Source of the DNA: Clostridia bacterium
Lineage (GTDB): Bacteria; Bacillota; Clostridia; TANB77; UBA1234
NCBI GenBank assembly: GCA_017462965.1
Contig: JAFTQC010000052.1
Location: 1-60,366 of the forward strand
DNA: 60,366 bases
Direction: 5' to 3'
The position numbers and the translations under genes were made by a program. Shown here piece by piece: positions 7,344-14,260 of this stretch. Positions within the stretch are counted from its first letter, which is position 1. Each line of letters starts with the position of its first letter. The notes under the pieces are model-generated. The model was not told the origin of the DNA. It saw only the letters and a program-made list of their open reading frames with translations, and ran no database searches.

Positions 7344-7859
7344 AGGAATCCAAAGAGTCCAGAGTTAGTCAGAATTATTAATTTAGAAACGGGAGAAGTA
7401 AAGAAAGAGAAGTATAGAGAAACAGACAATCCGTTTTCGACGAAGGGATATATACCAAAGATGAATGGAAGCTTTGTGAAGATTCATTACTTTAAAGAAA
7501 TGCCAAAGGAATGTAGTGTACTTGATTGCGGGAGATTTTATAAGTTGTTAGAATATATAATAGGAGATAACCAATTATTAGGAGTACGATCTAGTAGAGG
7601 TTATAGACCTATGGGCATCAAGAAGATGGCAGAGATATTTGAATGTAGCGAAAGAAGTGTTAAAAGCTTTTTAAAGAAGTTTGAGACACTAGGAATAATA
7701 AAGAAGGCAAATATGGGAGAAGAGATGTGGTATGGAGTGAATCCATTATATGCATTGAAGGGAAAATATTTGTCGCAAGTAGCATTTATGATATTTCAAG
7801 ATGAGCTAGTGGGAGAAATCCCAGACTGGGCGATTAAGGAATACATGGGTGCTATATAA
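7344..7859 (+). CDS. RepL-like winged-helix replication initiator, AGG start
   Basis: The frame is open from an in-frame TGA at 7329. The only start at ribosome-binding distance is AGG (7344-7346), 7 bases after AAGGGG. The first ATG lies 39 codons downstream with no site. The resulting 171-residue protein has a winged helix near residues 83-125 (AEIFECSERSVKSFLKKF…LGIIKK) followed by VNPLYALKG, the pattern of Firmicute RepL plasmid/phage initiators (NP-x-G). This supports replication initiation. The absence of an integrase fits plasmid-like maintenance. Alternatively it is a phage transcription factor. Confidence 0.65.
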   Translation, partial: RNPKSPELVRIINLETGEVKKEKYRETDNPFSTKGYIPKMNGSFVKIHYFKEMPKECSVLDCGRFYKLLEYIIGDNQLLGVRSSRGYRPMGIKKMAEIFECSERSVKSFLKKFETLGIIKKANMGEEMWYGVNPLYALKGKYLSQVAFMIFQDELVGEIPDWAIKEYMGAI

Positions 7860-7886
7860 GTGAATATAAACGGCTTATAAGGAGTC

Positions 7887-7937
7887 GATAATGTAAGTTT
7901 AGATGTAAAAGTCTGAGCTTGTATTATCGGCTTTTTT
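7887..7937 (+). terminator. Intrinsic terminator after the RepL-like gene
   Basis: A 15-bp stem, AGTCGATAATGTAAG pairing with CTTGTATTATCGGCT (some G-U), followed by eight T. Confidence 0.75.
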
Positions 7938-7960
7938 TATTTGTTTTGGAGGAATGGAAG

Positions 7961-8203
7961 ATGAAGAATTTTTTAGTTTCAGTTTTAAGTGCATTAATAA
8001 TTGGATTTATAGTGATTAGTTTGATAACAATACCAATCTTGCTATATGTAGCGACTTGTTCGATTATGTGGGGAATAATTGCGATGATTTTGTGGATTTT
8101 TGGTTTGCAACCAATAGCAATGGAACTAATCGGATTAATAGTACTGTTCATAATGGCGACGTTAGGTTTTAAGGTGTTTAAAAACGAAATAGTAGATAAG
8201 TAA
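7961..8203 (+). CDS. Small membrane protein
   Basis: An 80-residue protein with ATG behind GGAGGAATGGAAG. Two to three hydrophobic helices cover most of its length (VLSALIIGFIVISLITIPILL…). It is one of the few rightward phage genes with a normal ATG. It sits between the terminator and the tRNA array. Function unknown. Confidence 0.6.
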   Translation: MKNFLVSVLSALIIGFIVISLITIPILLYVATCSIMWGIIAMILWIFGLQPIAMELIGLIVLFIMATLGFKVFKNEIVDK

Positions 8204-8256
8204 TTTAGTGGCGCACTAATTGCTTTAAAAGCTTTTAAAGACGCCGTTAAATATAT

Positions 8257-8330
8257 CGCGGGATAGTGCAACGGTAGAACACTGGTCTCCTTAACCAAAG
8301 ATGCAAGTTCGATTCTTGCTCCCGCTACCA
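8257..8330 (+). tRNA. tRNA with CCU anticodon and initiator-type acceptor end
   Basis: 74 nt with encoded CCA. Acceptor 5' CGCGGGA and 3' TCCCGCT pair at 2-71 to 7-66, but C1 faces U72 and cannot pair. T8, A9, T arm (GCAAG, TTCGATT, CTTGC) and A73 are normal. The anticodon arm is CTGGT, loop CTCCTTA, ACCAA, giving anticodon CCU (reads AGG). Unpaired 1-72 with G2-C71, C3-G70 and G4-C69 is the signature read by formyltransferase in bacterial initiators, whose acceptor is also CGCGGG. G29-C41 and G30-C40 are kept; pair 31-39 is U-A. Against initiator identity, pair 11-24 is U-A as in elongators. It also lacks A37 (U37) and A20, expected of tRNA-Arg(CCU). It is first in the array. I infer an initiator for AGG start codons; which amino acid it carries is unknown. 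Confidence 0.8.
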
Positions 8331-8336
8331 AATTAT

Positions 8337-8411
8337 AGCCAGGTGGTCAAGTGGTGAAGACATCACGCTTTCAATGTGATAACACGAGTTCGATTCTCGT
8401 TCTGGCTACCA
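8337..8411 (+). tRNA. tRNA-Glu (TTC)
   Basis: Acceptor AGCCAGG / TCTGGCT with A1-U72, T arm ACGAG-TTCGATT-CTCGT, encoded CCA. Anticodon loop CTTTCAA gives TTC. The 1-72 pair is intact, in contrast to its neighbour at 8257. Confidence 0.85.
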
Positions 8412-8416
8412 AATAT

Positions 8417-8490
8417 TGCGGTTATGGTGTAACGGTAACACGCTGGATTCATGCTCCAGAGTAAAAGTTCGAATCTTTTGTCCGCAACCA
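8417..8490 (+). tRNA. tRNA with CAT anticodon (Met or Ile2)
   Basis: Acceptor TGCGGTT / GTCCGCA with U1-A72, anticodon stem CTGGA / TCCAG, loop TTCATGC, encoded CCA. A paired 1-72 end and no GGG/CCC stem argue against a normal initiator. Whether it is elongator Met or lysidine-modified Ile cannot be decided here. Confidence 0.8.
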
Positions 8491-8494
8491 ATAC

Positions 8495-8570
8495 TGGGAG
8501 TTAATTCAATTGGTAGAAGCCGTGCCTTGGACGCACGAGGTTGCCTGTTCGAGTCGGGCACTCCCAACCA
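8495..8570 (+). tRNA. tRNA-Pro (TGG)
   Basis: Acceptor TGGGAGT / ACTCCCA, anticodon stem CGTGC / GCACG with loop CTTGGAC, encoded CCA. Confidence 0.9.
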
Positions 8571-8572
8571 AA

Positions 8573-8650
8573 AGTGAATATTGTAAAATGCTCCTCGCTC
8601 GGCTTATATGAGTAACGCATATAGGTAGCGCAAGAAGGTCGATATTCACT
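8573..8650 (+). other. tRNA-sized stem-closed element, not a recognisable tRNA
   Basis: Nine perfect pairs (AGTGAATAT at 8573-8581 with ATATTCACT at 8642-8650) close 78 nt. The interior has CGCT / AGCG and CTTATATG / CATATAG forming one long imperfect hairpin. There is no T loop, no anticodon arm and no CCA. It occupies a tRNA slot in the array, so it may be a degenerate tRNA or a separate small RNA processed with the array. Confidence 0.45.
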
Positions 8651-8676
8651 CAATTTATACCTTATATTTTCATTAT

Positions 8677-8715
8677 CTGGAGGCTGAACCTTATTCCTTT
8701 CTTTCAGCTCTCCAG
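8677..8715 (+). other. Hairpin between array tRNAs
   Basis: TCTGGAGGCTGAA and TTTCAGCTCTCCAG form a 12-bp stem with one bulge and an 11-base loop. No T run follows, so it is not an intrinsic terminator. It may be a processing signal. Confidence 0.45.
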
Positions 8716-8721
8716 CTCCAT

Positions 8722-8797
8722 GCGGGTTTAGTTTAAATGGCAGAACGGCAGTCTCCAAAACTGCAAGATGGACGTTCAAATCGTTCAACCTGTGCCA
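8722..8797 (+). tRNA. tRNA-Trp (CCA)
   Basis: Acceptor GCGGGTT / AACCTGT with two G-U pairs, anticodon stem GCAGT / ACTGC with loop CTCCAAA, G73 discriminator as expected for Trp, encoded CCA. Confidence 0.85.
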
Positions 8798-8801
8798 ATA
8801 T

Positions 8802-8878
8802 TGCAGAATAAGCGAACTGGTAAAGCTACTTGGCTTTGAACCAAGAATGTGGTGGTTCGAGTCCACCTTCTGCATCCA
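8802..8878 (+). tRNA. tRNA-Gln (TTG)
   Basis: Acceptor TGCAGAA / TTCTGCA, anticodon stem CTTGG / CCAAG with loop CTTTGAA, T arm GGTGG-TTCGAGT-CCACC, encoded CCA. Confidence 0.9.
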
Positions 8879-8882
8879 AAAT

Positions 8883-8957
8883 GGTGGAAGTATTTCAATG
8901 GTAGAATGCTAGACTGTGACTCTAGAGATATGGGTTCAATTCCCATCTTTTACCCCA
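8883..8957 (+). tRNA. tRNA-His (GTG)
   Basis: Anticodon stem CTAGA / TCTAG with loop CTGTGAC. The extra G at -1 faces C73, the His identity feature. Encoded CCA. Confidence 0.9.
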
Positions 8958-8961
8958 AAAT

Positions 8962-9037
8962 GATAACGTAGCTCAGTAGGTAGAGCAACTGGCTGTTAAC
9001 CAGTAGGTCGTGGGTTCAAAACCTACCGTTATCGCCA
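8962..9037 (+). tRNA. tRNA-Asn (GTT)
   Basis: Acceptor GATAACG / CGTTATC, anticodon stem ACTGG / CCAGT with loop CTGTTAA, G73, encoded CCA. Confidence 0.9.
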
Positions 9038-9042
9038 TACAT

Positions 9043-9117
9043 TGGAATGTAGTTCAATGGTAGAGCACTCGGCTTATATCCGAGGAGTTGCTGGTTCAAG
9101 TCCAGCCATTCCAACCA
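9043..9117 (+). tRNA. tRNA-Ile (TAT)
   Basis: Acceptor TGGAATG / CATTCCA, anticodon stem CTCGG / CCGAG with loop CTTATAT, encoded CCA. It reads ATA, common in this AT-rich phage. Confidence 0.9.
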
Positions 9118-9119
9118 TT

Positions 9120-9194
9120 GCCTTTTTAGTTTAATTGGTAGAATATCTGTCTTCCAAACAGAAGGAGACGGTTCAAAACCGTCAAGAGGCTCCA
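9120..9194 (+). tRNA. tRNA-Gly (TCC)
   Basis: Acceptor GCCTTTT / AAGAGGC, anticodon stem TCTGT / ACAGA with loop CTTCCAA, U73, encoded CCA. Confidence 0.9.
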
Positions 9195-9199
9195 AAAAT

Positions 9200-9274
9200 G
9201 ATAGATTAGCCAAGAGGAAAAGGCAAGATTCTGCAAAAGTCTTATCAAAGGTTCGAGTCCTTTATCTATCTCCA
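9200..9274 (+). tRNA. tRNA-Cys (GCA)
   Basis: Acceptor GATAGAT / ATCTATC, anticodon loop CTGCAAA, U73 as expected for Cys, encoded CCA. Confidence 0.88.
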
Positions 9275-9279
9275 ATTAT

Positions 9280-9367
9280 GGCAAGTTAATCCAGAAAGTC
9301 TGGAGCTTCCCTGCTAAGGAATGCGTACACAGTTGTGTATGTAGTGCAAGTCTACAGCTTGTCGCCA
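9280..9367 (+). tRNA. tRNA-Ser (GCT)
   Basis: 88 nt with a long variable arm (GTACACAGTTGTGTAT region). Anticodon loop CTGCTAA, G73, encoded CCA. Confidence 0.88.
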
Positions 9368-9372
9368 TTTAT

Positions 9373-9459
9373 GGTATGGTAACTTAGACGGCTCTAAGCA
9401 CTGTCTTGAAAACAGTTGGTGTGTAAAAGCATGGGGCTCGACACCTCACCATATCGCCA
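9373..9459 (+). tRNA. tRNA-Ser (TGA)
   Basis: 87 nt, acceptor GGTATGG / CCATATC, anticodon stem ACTGT / ACAGT with loop CTTGAAA, long variable arm, G73, encoded CCA. Confidence 0.88.
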
Positions 9460-9462
9460 AAT

Positions 9463-9536
9463 GCTTCTCTAGTTCATCGGTAGAATAACGCTCTTGTAAA
9501 GCGTAGAGATTAGTTCAATTCTAATGAGAAGCTCCA
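9463..9536 (+). tRNA. tRNA-Thr (TGT)
   Basis: Acceptor GCTTCTC / GAGAAGC, anticodon stem ACGCT / AGCGT with loop CTTGTAA, encoded CCA. Confidence 0.9.
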
Positions 9537-9540
9537 AAAT

Positions 9541-9616
9541 GCTAAGATAGCTCAGACGGCAGAGCATCTGGTTGAAGCCCAGAGTGTCGCTAGTTCAATT
9601 CTAGCTCTTAGCACCA
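9541..9616 (+). tRNA. tRNA-Phe (GAA)
   Basis: Acceptor GCTAAGA / TCTTAGC, anticodon stem TCTGG / CCAGA with loop TTGAAGC, encoded CCA. Confidence 0.88.
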
Positions 9617-9618
9617 AT

Positions 9619-9695
9619 GCTCAAGTAGTCGAATTGGAATAGACACCAGTCTTAGAAGCTGGAATTTGCAAGTTCGAGTCTTGCCTTGAGTACCA
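9619..9695 (+). tRNA. tRNA-Leu (TAG) with a short variable loop
   Basis: Acceptor GCTCAAG / CTTGAGT (G1-U72), anticodon stem CCAGT / GCTGG with loop CTTAGAA, encoded CCA. The variable region is only five bases (AATTT), whereas bacterial tRNA-Leu normally has a long arm. The D loop is Leu-like. Anticodon TAG reads CUA; it is not a stop suppressor. Confidence 0.8.
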
Positions 9696-9699
9696 AAAT

Positions 9700-9776
9700 G
9701 CTCGAATAACCGAATTGGAATAGGTATTTGGTTTAAGCCCAAAGTTTTGTGGGTTCGACTCCCACTTCGAGTACCA
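9700..9776 (+). tRNA. tRNA-Leu (TAA) with a short variable loop
   Basis: Acceptor GCTCGAA / TTCGAGT, anticodon stem TTTGG / CCAAA with loop TTTAAGC, variable region GTTTT, encoded CCA. Like the preceding tRNA-Leu it has lost the long arm. The two share acceptor and D-arm sequence and are probably duplicates. Confidence 0.8.
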
Positions 9777-9790
9777 AAAGGAGAATGCAA

Positions 9791-10111
9791 ATGATAACAG
9801 CAAATGAGTATTTAAAAATAATAGTACAGAAGAAAAAACTGAAACAAGCAGAAATACTGCGAAAAATGAACAGCTTAGGCATGGGAAAAGATGGTGTGCC
9901 AATAAACAAGCAACATATTTCTAACATTTTAAATGGAATAAGACCGTTATCGCCTTATATGGCAAGAAAGTTTGAGATTGTTCTTGAGTTAGAAAAATAT
10001 AGTGTTGTAAAAATGGTTGGTTTTCCAAACGGTGAAAAGAGTATGCAGACGTTAAAAGATATTGATAAGTTTGAGGAGATTTTAAAAGGCAAGAACGAGA
10101 AAAAACAATAA
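9791..10111 (+). CDS. Helix-turn-helix DNA-binding protein (XRE-like)
   Basis: A 106-residue protein with ATG 7 bases after AGGAG; a second ATG at 9785 is too close to that site. Residues 1-58 fit an XRE-type helix-turn-helix (LKQAEILRKMN…INKQHISNILNG…LSPYMARKFEIVL). It follows the tRNA array by 14 bases and overlaps the terminase gene. It may be a regulator or, from its place before TerL, a small terminase-like DNA-binding protein. It keeps a normal ATG start. Its last codons are crossed by the AGG start of terL. Confidence 0.7.
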   Translation: MITANEYLKIIVQKKKLKQAEILRKMNSLGMGKDGVPINKQHISNILNGIRPLSPYMARKFEIVLELEKYSVVKMVGFPNGEKSMQTLKDIDKFEEILKGKNEKKQ

Positions 10112-11850
10112 AAGAAATAATAGGTCTTTTAAAGACAGGCAAAAAAATAGACGAATATTCTTTTTATGCTATGTGTGAAAATCTTCATGCGCTTCTTTTG
10201 GATTTATATGATTGTGAAAAAAACAATCCTAGGAATAAGGAAGAAGCAGAAAAAAGGGCTTGTAAATACGTTATAACAGTTTTAATACCAACACTAGAAA
10301 AACGAATGACAATATGTGAAATAGAGTATCAACACAAGTATTATTATTTGTGGGAAAAAGCGTATGCGTTAGCTGGTAGAAGGTCACTAGAACATTTTAT
10401 AGACTACATGGAAATGGATAAAGTAAACAAAGTTTTAAGTGGAAGAAGAGAAATATTGAAGCCATTTATATATTATCTAAACAAAATTACTTTTGATGAA
10501 ACCTTAAGGTATATCATTTGTTCTTATTATCCTTCGGCTGGCAAAAGCTTCGTTTCAACATTTTATAGTGCATGGCTTTATGGTCTTGATGTAAATAATT
10601 CAATAATACGAATGAGTTATTCAGAGGACTTAGTGTTAGGTTTTAGTAGAAGTACAAAAGAAATCATATCAAGCCCGAGATTTGCAGAAGTGTTTCCAGC
10701 ATTCAAGTCGTATAATGGTAATCCGTTTTCAACAAAGATTGTAGATAACTGGAAGCTAAGGGACGCAAGCGTTGTTTATTCATATATGGCTATTTCAAGA
10801 GACGGACAGGTAACAGGTAAAAGAGCAAATAGAGCCATGATATTTGATGATATGACTAAGGGTGCTGACGAAGCCACTAATAGTGCAATACATGCAAAAT
10901 ATTACGACCAATGGAAGACTGAATGGATAAACAGAACAGATGGTAAAAGAACAAAATTTATATTTGTTGGTACGATGTGGTCGCCAGAAGATATTTTAAA
11001 TAGAGTTACTCAAGATAGAGAGTCATTATCAGAGGTTGTCCCGAGTAAATTGTTTAAATATTGTTGGGAAACAACAGACGGCACAAGCGTATTTATAAGA
11101 GTTCCTTTATTAGATGAAAACGACGAAACAACTTGCGATATTATCATGTCGACAGAAGAGGCAAGACAGTTAAGAGATACAACAGATGAGTTTTTGTGGT
11201 CTTGTGTTTATCAACAATCACCAATTCCACCAACTGGATTGAATTTTGCAGATGAATTATTGAATCATTATGAAAGACTACCAGTAAATCCAGACGGCAG
11301 TCCTGCTTATAGCAACTATAGCCTGGCTGTTTTAGATACAACAAGAAAAGGAAAAGATAATGTTTCGATGCCGATTTTTAAAACAGATGGAGAAAGCTAT
11401 TATTTTATTGATTGCTTATTCAAAGCAAAGGCTATGACTGATATGTATGATGAAATTATTGCTAAGATAGAAGAACATAACATTACATGGTTAGTTGTAG
11501 AAAACAACACAGATACATCCTTAAAGACATTATTAGACCAAAAACTTAAAGAAAAAGGCATTGTTACATGTGTTATAACAGAAAAATACAATACAGTAAA
11601 AAAAGAAATGCGTATTATGCAAAATCAAGGATTAATAAGAAAGTTACTTTATTTTAAAGACAAAAGAAGTTATACAAAAACTAGCGATTACGGACGATTT
11701 ATGAGCAATCTGACTACATACAGCTTTGATTATCCTAATAAACATGATGATGCGCCAGATAGTTTGTCGTTATTTGTAACAGAAATAATTTTAGAAAAGG
11801 GGAAACCAAGCAAGCCACAACCAATTAATAGGTATATGCTTGGAGTGTAA
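10087..11850 (+). CDS. terL: Terminase large subunit, AGG start
   Basis: Packaging ATPase/nuclease of 587 residues. Walker A-like SYYPSAGKSF (about residues 141-150) and Walker B-like AMIFDDM are seen in the N-terminal half. The C-terminal half has the nuclease pattern LAVLDTTRKGKDN, VVENNTD and a final HDDAPDSLSLF. The frame runs uninterrupted to AGG at 10087-10089, 7 bases after GAGGAG, giving N-terminus QEREKTIKEIIGLL. The first ATG (10171) is 28 codons in, lacks a ribosome-binding site, and would delete the leading helix. Internal AGG codons (for example GRRSLEHFI) still fit arginine. Confidence 0.9.
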   Translation, partial: RQEREKTIKEIIGLLKTGKKIDEYSFYAMCENLHALLLDLYDCEKNNPRNKEEAEKRACKYVITVLIPTLEKRMTICEIEYQHKYYYLWEKAYALAGRRSLEHFIDYMEMDKVNKVLSGRREILKPFIYYLNKITFDETLRYIICSYYPSAGKSFVSTFYSAWLYGLDVNNSIIRMSYSEDLVLGFSRSTKEIISSPRFAEVFPAFKSYNGNPFSTKIVDNWKLRDASVVYSYMAISRDGQVTGKRANRAMIFDDMTKGADEATNSAIHAKYYDQWKTEWINRTDGKRTKFIFVGTMWSPEDILNRVTQDRESLSEVVPSKLFKYCWETTDGTSVFIRVPLLDENDETTCDIIMSTEEARQLRDTTDEFLWSCVYQQSPIPPTGLNFADELLNHYERLPVNPDGSPAYSNYSLAVLDTTRKGKDNVSMPIFKTDGESYYFIDCLFKAKAMTDMYDEIIAKIEEHNITWLVVENNTDTSLKTLLDQKLKEKGIVTCVITEKYNTVKKEMRIMQNQGLIRKLLYFKDKRSYTKTSDYGRFMSNLTTYSFDYPNKHDDAPDSLSLFVTEIILEKGKPSKPQPINRYMLGV

Positions 11851-11853
11851 AAA

Positions 11854-12168
11854 ATGAAAATGATGAATCAAAAGAAATTAAAAATTGGATATAAAGAATA
11901 TGAGATCGTAAGAAAAGATGAAGTAATAGATTTACCAAATGAGTGTTACGGCAAAATTGACTATGATAATGAGATTATAGAAATTTCTACAAAGTATAGC
12001 CAAAATCAAAGAAACGCGACTTTTCTTCATGAAATGTTTCATGGTATATTTGCAAAATTGGATAGAGATGACTTGAGAAATGATGAAGTTGTTGTTAATC
12101 AGTTAGCAACCGAACTATATATGATTATAAAAGAAAATCCACATATATTTTCTATGAAGGATATTTAG
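11854..12168 (+). CDS. ImmA/IrrE-like small metalloprotease
   Basis: A 104-residue protein with an HEMFH zinc motif (HExxH, near residue 62) in the setting FLHEMFHGIFAKLD, typical of short ImmA-like phage peptidases. ATG start (11854) behind GGAGTG. It sits between terL and a small Cys protein in the late region. Members of this family cleave phage repressors in conjugative elements; in this position the role is unknown. It may also be a structural neighbour without protease action. Confidence 0.7.
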   Translation: MKMMNQKKLKIGYKEYEIVRKDEVIDLPNECYGKIDYDNEIIEISTKYSQNQRNATFLHEMFHGIFAKLDRDDLRNDEVVVNQLATELYMIIKENPHIFSMKDI

Positions 12169-12178
12169 GAGGTACTAA

Positions 12179-12352
12179 AGGAATATATGTAGTGATTGTT
12201 TACACCAATTTCGTTGTATGACTGATAGATATGAGAATAGACAACGTGATTTCATGTTAGATGTTGAAAGAAAAGAAACATATGACGGTCAAATAATTAT
12301 CTATGTTAAAAAATGTAAAAAATATGTGCGTGGAAAAAGGTTTAAGTATTGA
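12179..12352 (+). CDS. Small Cys-containing protein, AGG start
   Basis: A 57-residue frame bounded directly by TAA (12176-12178) and then AGG (12179-12181), 8 bases after GGAGG. No ATG, GTG or TTG stands at its head; the first ATG is codon 14. The product begins NICSDCLHQFRCM, with a CxxC pair and a basic tail (KKYVRGKRFKY), so a small zinc-binding or nucleic-acid-binding role is possible. This gene can be seen only if AGG starts are accepted. Confidence 0.65.
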   Translation, partial: RNICSDCLHQFRCMTDRYENRQRDFMLDVERKETYDGQIIIYVKKCKKYVRGKRFKY

Positions 12353-12541
12353 CAAAAATTTTTTTTCTGCTAAGGTAAAGAATAGAGAGAGTACGCGATG
12401 AGTGTACGGGATAAAGATACTTAAAATAAGGTGGAGGGCAACGTATCTTACGGTTCATCTCCATTTAAAATACGCTTGAGACGGGCGATAAATATACAAT
12501 GTTATATTTGTCGTTCGTTCTTTTTTTATATGGAGGTTTAA
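12353..12541 (+). promoter_or_regulatory. Leader with possible promoter and attenuator before the portal gene
   Basis: TTGACA at 12349-12354 with a weak -10 (TAAGGT) 16 bases later. Beyond it lie an AAGATAC / GTATCTT hairpin (from 12414), a competing pair GGTGGAG / CTCCATT (from 12431), and a strong terminator (12481-12527). The mutually exclusive stems ahead of a terminator look like an attenuator or antitermination leader. GGTGGAGGGCAACG faintly recalls a T-box motif, but I do not claim one. Confidence 0.4.
12481..12527 (+). terminator. Terminator hairpin inside the late operon
   Basis: A 15-bp stem, ACGGGCGATAAATAT (12481-12495) with ATATTTGTCGTTCGT (12504-12518), followed by TCTTTTTTT. 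It stands directly before the ribosome-binding site of the portal gene, so structural gene transcription must be antiterminated or attenuated here. Confidence 0.75.
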
Positions 12542-14260
12542 AGGGCAGAAACAAATAATACAGAATTGAATAAAGCACAAGAGAACAGTTTAGCTGGGGT
12601 GTCATTTTTAAGTGATACACCGATTGTCACGCCAACAAATGAACCACAAAAAGTTTTCTTTGGGAGAAAAACAATTTATTCTTCATTAAAGAAAAACGAA
12701 CTAAGTTCTAAAAAAATAGTTCAGATATTGCCGAGGGTTTTAAGAATCCATGCGCAAAATGCAAGTGAAATAGAATATCTGTACAACTATTATAAAGGTC
12801 AACAACCAATTCTAAGTAAGCAAAAGAAGGTAAGACCAGACATAAACAATGTTACTTTAGAAAATCACGCTTACGAAGTTGTTGAGTTTAAGAAATCACA
12901 TGAGTTTGGAGAGCCTGTGCAATATGTACAAAAAGGTGAAAAGGATAGCGAGAAAGTTAATCCAGAATTATCTTTACTAAATAAATATATGGAGAGTGAA
13001 GACAAATCTAGTTTAGATAACTTGCTTGCTGAATGGCAAAACATCTGTGGCACTGCTTATCGTTGGATAGACCAAGATAAGAAAGATGACGAAGATGAAG
13101 CACCTTTTGAAATATCAATTCCAGACCCACGAAGAACATTCGTAGTGTATTCAAATGGAATTAAAGAAGAACCATTGTTTAGTGGATATATCAGCTATTT
13201 TACAGATGTTGATATTGTTACTCAAGAAGAAAGTCAGTATAGAGTTATTACAATTTATACTGATAGTTTCATGATGGAAGTTAAGGAACAAAATGGTGTA
13301 TTCACTGTTATAGAACAAGATTTAGGCGTAGATATAAAGCTTGGAGAAGACAAAGAACCTATAACGGAATATCCACTTGTTATAAAAGGTCAAAGAATAA
13401 TTGAATACCCACTTAATCATGCAAGACTAGGTTTAATTGAGGTTGTAATGACACAATTAAATGCAATAAACAAAATTAAATCGGACGATTTAGATGGAAT
13501 CGACCAATTCGTTCAAAGTTTATTAGTGTTCGTAAACCAAGATGTAACAGTAGAAGATGTAAAAGCTTTAGAAGAGGCTGGAGCATTAAAAGTGTATACA
13601 TCAGACCCTAGTAAACCAGCAGACGTTAAATTGCTTACACAACAAATGTTACATAGCGAAACGAAGATTGTGACAGATGACATTTATAATAACATTTTAA
13701 CAATTTTGGGTATACCAAAGCTAAATAACAAACCATCTGGTGGCGACACGGGACAAGCAAGATTGCTTGGTGAAGGTTGGACAATGGCTTATCAAAGAGC
13801 AAAACAAGATGATTTGAATTTTAAGAAAGCTGAAAGACAATTTTTAAAAGTGGCGTTAGAAATATGCAAGTTTTATGACAAGATAAAAAAATTAAAAATG
13901 TCAGACATAGACATAAAAATACCTCGTGATAAATCAGACAATTTATTAGTAAAAGCGCAATCATTAATTCAATTATTAGAAGCTGGAGTACATCCAGAAA
14001 TTGCATTTACAGTAGTAGGATTGTTTGGCGATCCGCACGATGTATATCTAAAGAGTTTGAACTATCAAGGCGAAGACTTTTGGAAAAAAGTTAAAGATGT
14101 AGCAGAAAATAAACTTGCTACAGGAGAAACAATCAAAGGTACTAGCAAAGATAGCTTAAATAAAAATAATCCAGCTGAGGGGGTTAATGCTCAGCCACAC
14201 AAAAACGAGGACGGCTCGGTAAAAAACGGTAGTGTGAGAAAAGAGGTAAAGAATGGATGA
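12542..14260 (+). CDS. Portal protein (SPP1/gp6 type), AGG start
   Basis: A 572-residue protein forming the ring through which DNA enters the head. Family features include the N-terminal YNYYKGQQPIL segment, the repeated hub region, and the C-terminal IPKLNNKPSGGDTGQARLLGEGW stretch. TAA (12539-12541) is followed at once by AGG (12542-12544), 5 bases after GGAGG, giving N-terminus AETNNTELNKAQEN. The next possible start is a TTG eight codons in, at 30 bases from the site. It overlaps the scaffold gene by 8 bases. Confidence 0.9.
   Translation, partial: RAETNNTELNKAQENSLAGVSFLSDTPIVTPTNEPQKVFFGRKTIYSSLKKNELSSKKIVQILPRVLRIHAQNASEIEYLYNYYKGQQPILSKQKKVRPDINNVTLENHAYEVVEFKKSHEFGEPVQYVQKGEKDSEKVNPELSLLNKYMESEDKSSLDNLLAEWQNICGTAYRWIDQDKKDDEDEAPFEISIPDPRRTFVVYSNGIKEEPLFSGYISYFTDVDIVTQEESQYRVITIYTDSFMMEVKEQNGVFTVIEQDLGVDIKLGEDKEPITEYPLVIKGQRIIEYPLNHARLGLIEVVMTQLNAINKIKSDDLDGIDQFVQSLLVFVNQDVTVEDVKALEEAGALKVYTSDPSKPADVKLLTQQMLHSETKIVTDDIYNNILTILGIPKLNNKPSGGDTGQARLLGEGWTMAYQRAKQDDLNFKKAERQFLKVALEICKFYDKIKKLKMSDIDIKIPRDKSDNLLVKAQSLIQLLEAGVHPEIAFTVVGLFGDPHDVYLKSLNYQGEDFWKKVKDVAENKLATGETIKGTSKDSLNKNNPAEGVNAQPHKNEDGSVKNGSVRKEVKNG

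Noticed and set aside
8257-8330. Reading the first array tRNA as tRNA-Gly (TCC)
   Set aside because: Placing TCC in the anticodon leaves no U33 and no paired anticodon stem. CCU with loop CTCCTTA gives four good pairs.
8573-8650. Hammerhead or other small ribozyme
   Set aside because: The conserved core bases of known small ribozymes are not found within the stem-closed element.
9619-9695. Stop-codon suppressor tRNA
   Set aside because: The anticodon is TAG, which reads CUA. A TAG suppressor would need CTA. Phage genes use TAA, TAG and TGA as ordinary stops.
12414-12460. T-box riboswitch
   Set aside because: GGTGGAGGGCAACG only loosely resembles the T-box motif, there is no Stem I or specifier loop visible, and portal genes are not T-box targets.
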